Translations under genes and position numbers: made by a program | Assembly (NCBI GenBank): GCA_947470165.1 | Contig: CANISN010000026.1 | Span: forward strand, 1-12,946 | Direction: 5' to 3' | Origin: Burkholderiaceae bacterium | GTDB lineage: Bacteria; Pseudomonadota; Gammaproteobacteria; Burkholderiales; Burkholderiaceae | Length of the DNA stretch: 12,946 bases | The notes under the pieces: model-generated | What the model was told of the DNA's origin: nothing | What the model saw: only the letters and a program-made list of their open reading frames with translations | Database searches by the model: none | Shown here: in pieces, positions 7,244-12,946 of the stretch | Position numbering within the stretch: position 1 is the stretch's first letter | Layout of the letters: each line of letters begins with the position of its first letter

Positions 7244-8092
7244 ATGATTGCGAACCAGTCTTTACGAGTTTTAATAAGCAACTGCATATTGCCAGGAAAT
7301 GAAGCTCGCATCCTGCTGGCGTATGTTCTAGAGAAGCACTACCAACTGCCTCGTTCAGCCTTGCTATCTCGAGACGATATGGTCCTGAATGATGAAGCAA
7401 ACACCGAGTGGGAAATCCTGGTATCTAGAAGAATCGTTGGGGAGCCTATTGCCTACATTTTAGGCAAGAAAGGGTTTCATAATATTGAGCTGCTAGTGGC
7501 GCCAGGAGTACTGATTCCCCGCCCTGAAACTGAATTGCTCGTAGATATTGCCCTTAGTGAGATCATTAAAGTCAACCGGCAGGCCAAGGTTCTAGATCTC
7601 GGAACGGGCTCTGGCGCTATTGCACTCGCTATCGCAAGTGAAACATCACTTGCTAGAGTTATTGCAACGGATCAATCAAGCGAAGCTCTAGTCATTGCAA
7701 AACAAAATGCTCAATTGCTCGATCTAACTACTCAAGTCGAATTTGCACTAGGCAACTGGTATGAGGCAATAGATCAGCAAACTCAGTTTGATGTCATTCT
7801 GAGTAATCCACCTTACATAGCCGGTCGAGACCCCCATCTCATCCAAGGGGACCTCAGATTTGAACCTTCATCTGCCCTTACTGATTACGCCAGTGGTCTA
7901 AGTTGCCTAGAGATCATTATTTCTGGGGCAAATAAATACCTAAAACCTGGTGGTCTGGTCGCTGTAGAGCATGGCTTTGACCAATCTGGAGCAGTACTAC
8001 AACTGATGGGGCTTGCTGGACTGGAAGACATTCAGGCTCATCTTGATTTGGCTGGGCACTGGCGTGGAGCCTCTGGTCGAAAAGGGCTCTAA
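7244..8092 (+). CDS. prmC: Release factor glutamine N5-methyltransferase
   Basis: PrmC (formerly HemK) methylates the side-chain amide of the GGQ glutamine of RF1 and RF2 using S-adenosylmethionine, which speeds peptide release. The SAM-binding motif is VLDLGTGSGAIALAIA and the amide-binding NPPY motif is in ILSNPPYIAGRD. The linker GEPIAYILGKKGF and LIPRPETELLVD are also family hallmarks. I chose the ATG at 7244, giving 282 residues, close to the 277 of E. coli and starting at the expected N-terminal helix. The in-frame TTG at 7211 would overlap prfA and add 11 unrelated residues. The gap to prfA is 10 nt. No clear Shine-Dalgarno is seen, so it may depend on coupling. Confidence 0.95.
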   Translation: MIANQSLRVLISNCILPGNEARILLAYVLEKHYQLPRSALLSRDDMVLNDEANTEWEILVSRRIVGEPIAYILGKKGFHNIELLVAPGVLIPRPETELLVDIALSEIIKVNRQAKVLDLGTGSGAIALAIASETSLARVIATDQSSEALVIAKQNAQLLDLTTQVEFALGNWYEAIDQQTQFDVILSNPPYIAGRDPHLIQGDLRFEPSSALTDYASGLSCLEIIISGANKYLKPGGLVAVEHGFDQSGAVLQLMGLAGLEDIQAHLDLAGHWRGASGRKGL

Positions 8093-8118
8093 AGCCCAGC
8101 AAGGGAATTAACCCTTTT
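8084..8118 (+). terminator. Weak hairpins after prmC
   Basis: Two short stems follow one another. GGGCT/AGCCC spans the prmC stop (8084-8097, loop of 4). AAGGG/CCCTT (8101-8116, loop of 6) runs into TTTT. Neither has a long U-tract, so this is at best a weak or partial terminator before grxD. Confidence 0.3.
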
Positions 8119-8195
8119 CCTCAGATAGCTTTAAAATTAACTATAGTCAGTTACGAATTAATATCGCTTTTTTAGAAAAATTTAGAAGGAAAATT

Positions 8196-8504
8196 ATGGA
8201 TACCCAAGCAAAAATTCAAGAAATCGTTTCTAGCCATCCCGTTGTATTATTTATGAAGGGGAATGCCCAGTTTCCGCAATGTGGCTTCTCTGGAAATGCA
8301 ATCAATATTTTGCGGGCGAGTGGTGTTGAGACCCTTCATACTGTCAACGTTCTAGAAGACGAGGCAATCCGCCAGGGAATTAAGCAATTTGCTAACTGGC
8401 CAACGATTCCTCAGCTCTACATCAATGGTGAGTTCATAGGTGGCTCAGACATCATGACAGAAATGTTCGAAAGCGGTGAACTTAAAAAGCTTGTACAAGC
8501 CTAA
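8196..8504 (+). CDS. grxD: Monothiol glutaredoxin, CGFS type
   Basis: This 102-residue protein belongs to the Grx4/Grx5 class. These proteins bind and pass on [2Fe-2S] clusters with glutathione rather than acting as general reductases, often partnered with BolA proteins. The active site CGFS is at residues 29-32 within [16 protein letters not shown]. The glutathione-binding Lys precedes it in LFMKG, and [19 protein letters not shown] carries the cis-proline and GG..D contacts. The ATG at 8196 is clear: AGAAGGA at 8184-8190 lies 5 nt upstream. A 103-nt AT-rich gap separates it from prmC, so it may have its own promoter. I see TATAGT at 8142-8147 but no convincing -35. Confidence 0.96.
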   Translation: MDTQAKIQEIVSSHPVVLFMKGNAQFPQCGFSGNAINILRASGVETLHTVNVLEDEAIRQGIKQFANWPTIPQLYINGEFIGGSDIMTEMFESGELKKLVQA

Positions 8505-8532
8505 TTACGCAAAGTCTGCATAGCCTATATTT

Positions 8533-9807
8533 GTGACTTTTGACTTAAGCTCTCTGCTTCTTTTTGGCCTGCCATTGGGTTTATGTGCAGGCCTTTTTGT
8601 TTACGCCCTGAACTTACGTTCCGCACTAAATAGCCTAGAGCAACAAAATCTAACGCATGCTGATTTAACTATTCATCTTCGTAATGAGCGGGATTTAGCG
8701 TTGCAAAACGCCATTCGACTTGAGGCGGCATTAGATTCAGAACGCAAACAAGGTCTCGGCAGAATTGAATCACTAAATGAGGCCAAAGAAGCCTTGACTA
8801 GTCAGTTTAAAAATCTCGCCAATGAAATTCTGGAAGATAAGTCAAAGCGTTTTACGGAACAGAATGTCGCGAATCTGGATGCTTTGCTCAAGCCCCTACA
8901 AACTAAACTCACGGAATTTAAGGAACAGGTTAATACTTCATACGGCAATGAAGCACGTGAGCGATTTGCCCTCAAGAACGAAATCGAGAGACTAGCTAAT
9001 CTTAATTTGCGTATGTCAGATGAAACGCGCTCCCTCACTCAAGCACTCAAGGGTGATTCCAAGGTCCAAGGTAATTGGGGTGAGCTCGTTCTGGAATCTA
9101 TTCTCGAGTCCTCAGGCCTTCGCAAAGGTGAAGAATACCTAGTACAAGATAGTCATACCCAAAATGACGGCTCACGTCTTCAGCCCGACGTTGTAGTCAA
9201 GCTACCCGAAGGCAGAAGCCTAGTGGTTGATAGTAAGGTTTCTATTACGGCTTACTCTCGTCATGCGGAGGCCTCTGATCCTTTAATCGCCGAACAAGAA
9301 CTAGCCGCTCATATCCAATCACTGCGTCAGCATATTCAAGGGCTCTCTAGCAAAAACTACAGCTCTTTATATGGCATTGGCTCAGTTGATTTTGTATTGA
9401 TGTTTGTTCCGATTGAGCCGGCCTTTTTGTTGGCACTGAAAACAGCACCAAACCTCTATCAAGAAGCACTTTCCAAGAATATTGTGCTGGTCTGCCCAAG
9501 CACATTAATGGCCACTTTAAGAACTGTTGCGCATCTATGGCGTCAGGATCATCAGAATCGCAATGCGCTAGAGATAGCGAAGCAATGCGGCGCACTTTAC
9601 GATAAGTTTGTTGGTTTTGTAGATGACCTTGAAAAGCTAGGGCAACGCCTAGATCAGGCTCAAACAAGTTATCACGATGCCTTTAGTAAGCTGAAATCAG
9701 GTAAAGGCAATCTCATTCGCACGGCAGAAAAAGTGCGTGAGCTTGGAGTTAAGCCGAGTAAAAGTTTACCGACACCTCTGATTGAATCGTCTACAGATCC
9801 AGAATAA
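8533..9807 (+). CDS. rmuC: RmuC-family protein
   Basis: This 424-residue protein is of the RmuC family, named for an E. coli gene whose loss changes inversion rates at short inverted repeats; the exact biochemical role is unsettled. A single N-terminal membrane segment (about residues 5-26, LLLFGLPLGLCAGLFVYAL) is followed by a long coiled-coil region up to about 170. The RmuC domain then shows QGNWGELVLESILESSGL. PDVVVKLPEGRSLVVDSK (218-235) resembles the PD-(D/E)XK nuclease core. It starts at GTG 8533 with no ATG alternative before the membrane segment, and no obvious Shine-Dalgarno. The gene follows grxD after 28 nt. Its stop is only one codon from the next gene's start, in the same frame. 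Confidence 0.92.
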   Translation: MTFDLSSLLLFGLPLGLCAGLFVYALNLRSALNSLEQQNLTHADLTIHLRNERDLALQNAIRLEAALDSERKQGLGRIESLNEAKEALTSQFKNLANEILEDKSKRFTEQNVANLDALLKPLQTKLTEFKEQVNTSYGNEARERFALKNEIERLANLNLRMSDETRSLTQALKGDSKVQGNWGELVLESILESSGLRKGEEYLVQDSHTQNDGSRLQPDVVVKLPEGRSLVVDSKVSITAYSRHAEASDPLIAEQELAAHIQSLRQHIQGLSSKNYSSLYGIGSVDFVLMFVPIEPAFLLALKTAPNLYQEALSKNIVLVCPSTLMATLRTVAHLWRQDHQNRNALEIAKQCGALYDKFVGFVDDLEKLGQRLDQAQTSYHDAFSKLKSGKGNLIRTAEKVRELGVKPSKSLPTPLIESSTDPE

Positions 9808-9810
9808 AAA

Positions 9811-11130
9811 TTGACTGACATCAGCTCATCAAAAATCCAAGCTTCACCACATTCCTATAGAAAGGTTGCCATTGCAGCCTGTTTTGGAACTTTTTTAGAG
9901 TGGTATGACTTTCTTACTTTTGCCACGCTGGCAGTAGTTTTTGCACCTCTCTTCTTTCCTTCTAGCGATCCCAGTACAGGCTTATTAGCCAGCCTTGCAA
10001 CCTTTGGTGTTGGTATGGTGGTACGCCCCGTTGGCGCGGCAATTTTCGGTAGTATTGGGGATCGCATAGGTCGACGGCCGGTTTTTATGATCACTATTAC
10101 ACTGATGGGTATCGCTACCTTTTGCGTTGGCTTTTTGCCAACCTATGCCCAAGTCGGTATATGGGCACCTATCCTGCTCGTTATCCTAAGGCTCTTGCAG
10201 GGCCTCTCAGCAGGCGGTGAAATAGGTGGTAGCGCTGTCTACCTTACAGAGCATGCGGGCGACTCTTATCGTGGCTTTAAGACCAGCTTCCTGCAGCTGA
10301 TGGGTCCCTTAGGCATCTTGATCTCAACCCTACAGATTGCGCTACTTCAGAGCTATCTCACTCCAGAAGAATTTCTATCTTGGGGCTGGCGAGTACCATT
10401 TTGGATTTCACTTATTCTGCTACTGATCGCATTCAAAGCTAGGATGGCCTTAGAAGAAACGCCGATCTATTTGCAATTAAGCAAAACAGAGACTCAATCA
10501 AAGAGCCCATTACGAGAAAACCTCAAGGATCCTGAAACCAGAAAGAGAATGTTTCTTCTTTTCTTCTGCATCTCTGCTGGTGGTGCAGTTTTATTTTTCT
10601 GCGTGCAGGTTTATACCCCAATATTTCTCAAGACATCAGTAAAGCTACCATCTCAATTAGTAGATCAATTAAGCGTATACGCCACTCTCGCTTTGCTGCC
10701 ACTGACGATATTTGCAGGATGGCTATCTGACAAGGTCGGCAGAAAACCTGTAGTGGTCAGTGGTCTTATTTTAGGTGCGGCGCTCATATTGCCAGCATTT
10801 CATCTTCTGCAAAACAACAGCGACTCAACAGTATTCATCGCGTTGATCCTGATTTGCTTATCAGCAATCCTAGCGCTAGTAGTGGGCCCACAAACCGCAC
10901 TTCTTGCAGAGCTCTTTCCAGCAAAGACTAGAAATAGTGCAGCAACACTACCGCACAACCTTGCAGCGGGATGGATTGGGGGGCTTCTTCCCTTAATCGT
11001 CACTTGGCTCAACCAGCAATGGGCAAGTAATGTTGTGGGTCTTTGGTATCCGACCATTTTCTTGGCCAGTGGTGCAGTAGTGGCGATACTATATTTGCCA
11101 GAAACTAGAAAAGCGAACCTACTAAATTAG
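9811..11130 (+). CDS. Major facilitator transporter, MHS (metabolite:H+ symporter) type
   Basis: This 439-residue inner-membrane protein has about twelve hydrophobic segments. The MHS/ProP-like signature FGTFLEWYDF is at residues 25-34, and the loop 2-3 motif GSIGDRIGRRP is at 80-90. RLLQGLSAGGEIGGS follows, as does a repeat of the loop motif in the second half (GWLSDKVGRKP), and it ends LPETR. Relatives carry dicarboxylates, shikimate, proline/betaine or aromatic acids with protons; the substrate here cannot be read from the sequence. The start is TTG 9811, since no ATG or GTG lies between the rmuC stop and the first membrane segment. Only AAA separates the rmuC TAA from this TTG. The gene ends 43 nt before a strong hairpin terminator. 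Confidence 0.88.
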   Translation: MTDISSSKIQASPHSYRKVAIAACFGTFLEWYDFLTFATLAVVFAPLFFPSSDPSTGLLASLATFGVGMVVRPVGAAIFGSIGDRIGRRPVFMITITLMGIATFCVGFLPTYAQVGIWAPILLVILRLLQGLSAGGEIGGSAVYLTEHAGDSYRGFKTSFLQLMGPLGILISTLQIALLQSYLTPEEFLSWGWRVPFWISLILLLIAFKARMALEETPIYLQLSKTETQSKSPLRENLKDPETRKRMFLLFFCISAGGAVLFFCVQVYTPIFLKTSVKLPSQLVDQLSVYATLALLPLTIFAGWLSDKVGRKPVVVSGLILGAALILPAFHLLQNNSDSTVFIALILICLSAILALVVGPQTALLAELFPAKTRNSAATLPHNLAAGWIGGLLPLIVTWLNQQWASNVVGLWYPTIFLASGAVVAILYLPETRKANLLN

Positions 11131-11173
11131 AGGCAATGTAACAGCATGTTTAAATGCACTCTATGAAAAAGAA

Positions 11174-11204
11174 AAAACCTAAATTCGTGACGAATTTAGG
11201 TTTT
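11174..11204. terminator. Strong bidirectional rho-independent terminator
   Basis: A perfect 14-bp stem (AAAACCTAAATTCG / CGAATTTAGGTTTT) closes a 3-base loop TGA at 11188-11190. It has an A-run on the left and a T-run on the right, so it can end transcription from both sides. It would stop the transporter transcript on the + strand and the tRNA-Thr (or sspA-sspB-tRNA) transcript on the - strand. Confidence 0.88.
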
Positions 11205-11210
11205 GAATTT

Positions 11211-11286
11211 TGGTGCCCCTTGTCCGACTCGAACAGACCACCTACTGATTACAAATCAGTTGCTCTACCAGATGAGCTAAAGGGGC
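11211..11286 (-). tRNA. tRNA-Thr, anticodon TGT
   Basis: Read on the - strand this is a complete 76-nt cloverleaf. The acceptor GCCCCTT pairs with AAGGGGC, followed by discriminator A and an encoded CCA. The anticodon stem ACTGA/TCAGT closes the loop TTTGTAA, giving anticodon TGT, which reads ACA threonine codons. The T arm GTCTG/CGGAC has one G-T pair around TTCGAGT. The D arm contains AGCTC..GAGC. Its 5' end is 18 nt downstream of the sspB stop and its 3' end is 6 nt from the bidirectional terminator. Confidence 0.97.
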
Positions 11287-11304
11287 AACGGATAATATTC
11301 TAAC

Positions 11305-11706
11305 CTATTTCACAATCGTTAAGGAAGGTCTACTGGCTTTTAGTTTTTCGTCATCCGCTGGATTTTTTTCTTTAGGCTTATTGGTCTTGCCCGCATCAAA
11401 AGGGAAGGACATTCCCTGGCCGTTTTCTCGAGCATAGATTGCCAAAACATGGCTTACAGGCACCATAATTTTCCTAGGGATTCCACCAAATCTAGCCTGA
11501 AAACTAATCCAGTCATTGTCTAAATTGAGCTGGTGGCAAGCCTCTATTGAGAGATTGAGAACAATTTCATCATTCTTAACAAACTCCATCGGCACCTCAA
11601 CACTGTCATCCACAAAGACCGCCATGAATGGCGTAAAACCAAAATCCGTGCACCACTGATGGAGAGCACGGATTAGGTATGGTTTATTGCTTGGAATATC
11701 AGACAC
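11305..11706 (-). CDS. sspB: SspB, ClpXP protease specificity-enhancing factor
   Basis: SspB is the adaptor that grips ssrA-tagged and some other proteins and hands them to the ClpXP protease. The 133-residue protein has the N-terminal substrate-binding domain (YLIRALHQWCTDFGFTPFMA, then FGGIPRKIMVPVSHVLAIYA). A flexible Lys/Asp-rich linker of about 25 residues follows. The C-terminal tail RPSLTIVK corresponds to the ClpX-binding motif of E. coli (RPALRVVK), so the tethering function appears intact. The start is GTG at 11706 (MSDIPSNKPY), with no better ATG. It lies 31 nt after sspA, so the two are almost certainly one transcription unit. The tRNA-Thr follows after 18 nt. Confidence 0.95.
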   Translation of the reverse strand: MSDIPSNKPYLIRALHQWCTDFGFTPFMAVFVDDSVEVPMEFVKNDEIVLNLSIEACHQLNLDNDWISFQARFGGIPRKIMVPVSHVLAIYARENGQGMSFPFDAGKTNKPKEKNPADDEKLKASRPSLTIVK

Positions 11707-11737
11707 GCTTATCTTGCCAGCCTGAGTAATGAGCCGC

Positions 11738-12349
11738 TTAGCGACGCATTACCTTTTCTGATGGTGTCAATGCCTCAATATATGCAGGTCTACTGAAAAT
11801 ACGCTCTGCGTATTTCAAGAGAGGGGCTGCATTACGCGAAAGATCAATACCATAGTGCTCCAAACGCCACAATAAAGGAGCAATCGCTACATCAAGCATA
11901 GAAAACTCTTCGCCCAACATGTATTTGTTCTTCACAAAAATAGGCGCCAGCTGAGTTAAACGGTCACGAATAGCTAAACGCGCTTTTTCATGATTCTTCT
12001 CTGCAGTTTTACCTTTTTCATTTTCCAAAGCAGCTACGTGAACAAAGAGCTCTTTCTCAAAATTAAAGAGGAAGAGGCGTGCACGTGCTCGTGCAACCGG
12101 ATCAGGCGGCATTAATTGTGGATGAGGAAAACGCTCATCAATATATTCATTGATGATGTTTGACTCATACAAAATCAAATCGCGCTCAACTAAAATGGGA
12201 ACTTGGCCGTAAGGATTCATTACCGAGATATCTTCTGGCTTGTTAAACAAGTCGACATCACGGATCTCAAAGTCCATGCCTTTTTCAAAAAGCACCAAAC
12301 GGCAGCGTTGCGAGAATGGGCAGTTAGTGCCCGAGTACAACACCATCAT
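11738..12349 (-). CDS. sspA: SspA, glutathione S-transferase-like stringent starvation protein
   Basis: SspA is a GST-fold protein which in E. coli binds RNA polymerase and alters transcription during starvation and acid stress. The 203-residue product has a thioredoxin-like N-terminal domain (LYSGTNCPFSQRCRLVLFEK, then NPYGQVPILV with the cis-proline and LYESNIINEYID). An all-helical C-terminal domain contains MLGEEFSMLDVAIAPLLWR. E. coli SspA lacks a cysteine at the GST active-site position, but this one has CPFS at residues 10-13. I place the start at the first of two adjacent ATGs (12349), because AAGGAAA at 12357-12363 is 7 nt upstream. Its neighbours are petC upstream and sspB downstream, the usual betaproteobacterial order. 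Confidence 0.94.
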   Translation of the reverse strand: MMVLYSGTNCPFSQRCRLVLFEKGMDFEIRDVDLFNKPEDISVMNPYGQVPILVERDLILYESNIINEYIDERFPHPQLMPPDPVARARARLFLFNFEKELFVHVAALENEKGKTAEKNHEKARLAIRDRLTQLAPIFVKNKYMLGEEFSMLDVAIAPLLWRLEHYGIDLSRNAAPLLKYAERIFSRPAYIEALTPSEKVMRR

Positions 12350-12428
12350 AAATTTATTTCCTTAAATATCTACTTCAATACAACAAACGCTCAACAATCT
12401 GCGGCTTTAAATCGATTTACAAATTAGC

Positions 12429-12946
12429 TTAGTGGACGTTCTTCCAGTAAGCCTTATTCAAGCGCCACGCTAACAGGGTGAAGATCGCCAAGAAGAGGAG
12501 CACTACAACACCAAGACGCTTACGCTCAAGTTGAACAGGCTCGGCCATCCAGGACATAAAGGCAACCAAGTCAGCAATATTGTCGTCATACTCTTGTGAC
12601 TTCATTGTTCCAGGTGTTAATTGCTCAAAACCAACAAATTTTTTCTCTACGCGGCTTGCATCGTGTGGATCTTTTCGCTCTTCAAACTTGGCAGCACGCT
12701 CGCCTTGTAGTTGCCATAAAACATGTGGCATACCCACGTTTGGATAAACTAAGTTATTCCAACCGGTTTGAGTAGTGTCATCCTTGTAAAAAGTCCGGAA
12801 GTAGGTGTATAGCCAGTCGGTTCCGCGTGCACGTGCCTCAACAGATAAAGCTGGTGGTGTTTTACCAAAGTACGCCTTACCTTCTTTAGGCGACATCGAG
12901 ATTGTCATTAGATCGCCGACCTTAGCATCCGTCAAAATCAAATTAT
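12429..12946 (-). CDS. petC: Cytochrome c1 of the bc1 complex, C-terminal part (5' end outside window)
   Basis: Cytochrome c1 carries electrons from the Rieske protein to a soluble cytochrome c in respiratory complex III. The visible 172 residues lack the N-terminal CxxCH heme site, which lies beyond the window. They contain GTDWLYTYFRTFYKD and the distal heme ligand methionine in NVGMPHVLW (Met codon at 12729-12731). FMSWMAEPVQLERKRLGV leads into one C-terminal membrane anchor (VVVLLFLAIFTLLAW), ending in basic residues on the cytoplasmic side. The frame is open to the window edge, so the TTG at 12941 is not a true start. The 79-nt gap to sspA is AT-rich with no strong terminator, so some read-through into sspA is possible. 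Confidence 0.94.
   Translation of the reverse strand, partial: NLILTDAKVGDLMTISMSPKEGKAYFGKTPPALSVEARARGTDWLYTYFRTFYKDDTTQTGWNNLVYPNVGMPHVLWQLQGERAAKFEERKDPHDASRVEKKFVGFEQLTPGTMKSQEYDDNIADLVAFMSWMAEPVQLERKRLGVVVLLFLAIFTLLAWRLNKAYWKNVH

Noticed and set aside
9347..9667. Open frame of 106 codons on the - strand inside rmuC, and similar antisense frames inside ung, dsbC and the transporter gene
   Set aside because: They lie wholly within well-supported genes on the other strand, with no recognisable motif, ribosome site or hydrophobic pattern. They are best explained as shadows of the real coding frames.
11211..11286. tRNA-Thr as an integration site for a mobile element
   Set aside because: No integrase, no repeated copy of the tRNA 3' end, and only core genes on both sides within the window.
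12367..12394. Candidate sspA promoter on the - strand (TTGAGC, 16 nt, TAGATA)
   Set aside because: The predicted start would fall within the sspA Shine-Dalgarno at 12357-12363, and the -10 match is mediocre, so I did not list it as a feature.

Overview
The window looks like core chromosome of a small-genome, moderate-to-low-GC betaproteobacterium of the Burkholderiales. A Polynucleobacter-type organism is my best guess, from gene order and protein character; this is inference, with no database search. The signs are the order hemA-prfA-prmC-grxD-rmuC, the opposite-strand block petC-sspA-sspB-tRNA-Thr, and the sequence character of the Ung, SspA and M61 proteins.

Left part (1-3880, + strand): the C-terminal part of a UbiH/VisC-type flavin monooxygenase (ubiquinone biosynthesis), then dsbC (periplasmic disulfide isomerase), an M61-family metallopeptidase with a PDZ domain, and ung (uracil-DNA glycosylase). 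All are tightly packed, with overlapping or near-touching ends.

Middle insert (3881-4836): this is the only accessory-looking stretch. It holds a two-gene type II toxin-antitoxin module, a DUF3018/MazE-type antitoxin followed by a MazF/PemK-type toxin with an ATGA overlap. In front of it are two identical perfect 12-bp palindromes, exactly 30 bp apart, bracketing a probable -10 box. A small unrecognised membrane-protein gene on the - strand converges on the toxin gene and starts head-to-head with hemA.

Core operon (4837-8092, + strand): hemA (glutamyl-tRNA reductase), prfA (release factor 1) and prmC (the methyltransferase that modifies the GGQ glutamine of RF1). The second and third genes are thus an enzyme and its substrate. 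Next come grxD (CGFS monothiol glutaredoxin) with its own leader, rmuC, and an MHS-type major-facilitator transporter.

Right part (11174-12946, - strand): a strong bidirectional hairpin terminator separates the transporter from the opposite-strand genes. Reading leftwards from the right edge these are the C-terminal part of cytochrome c1 (petC), sspA, sspB (adaptor for ClpXP) and tRNA-Thr(TGT). The tRNA lies only 18 nt beyond the sspB stop, so it may share the sspA-sspB transcript.

No CRISPR array, rRNA, insertion sequence or prophage was seen. The part most worth a second look is the toxin-antitoxin module with its duplicated operator and the hemA/membrane-protein divergent start at 4833-4839.
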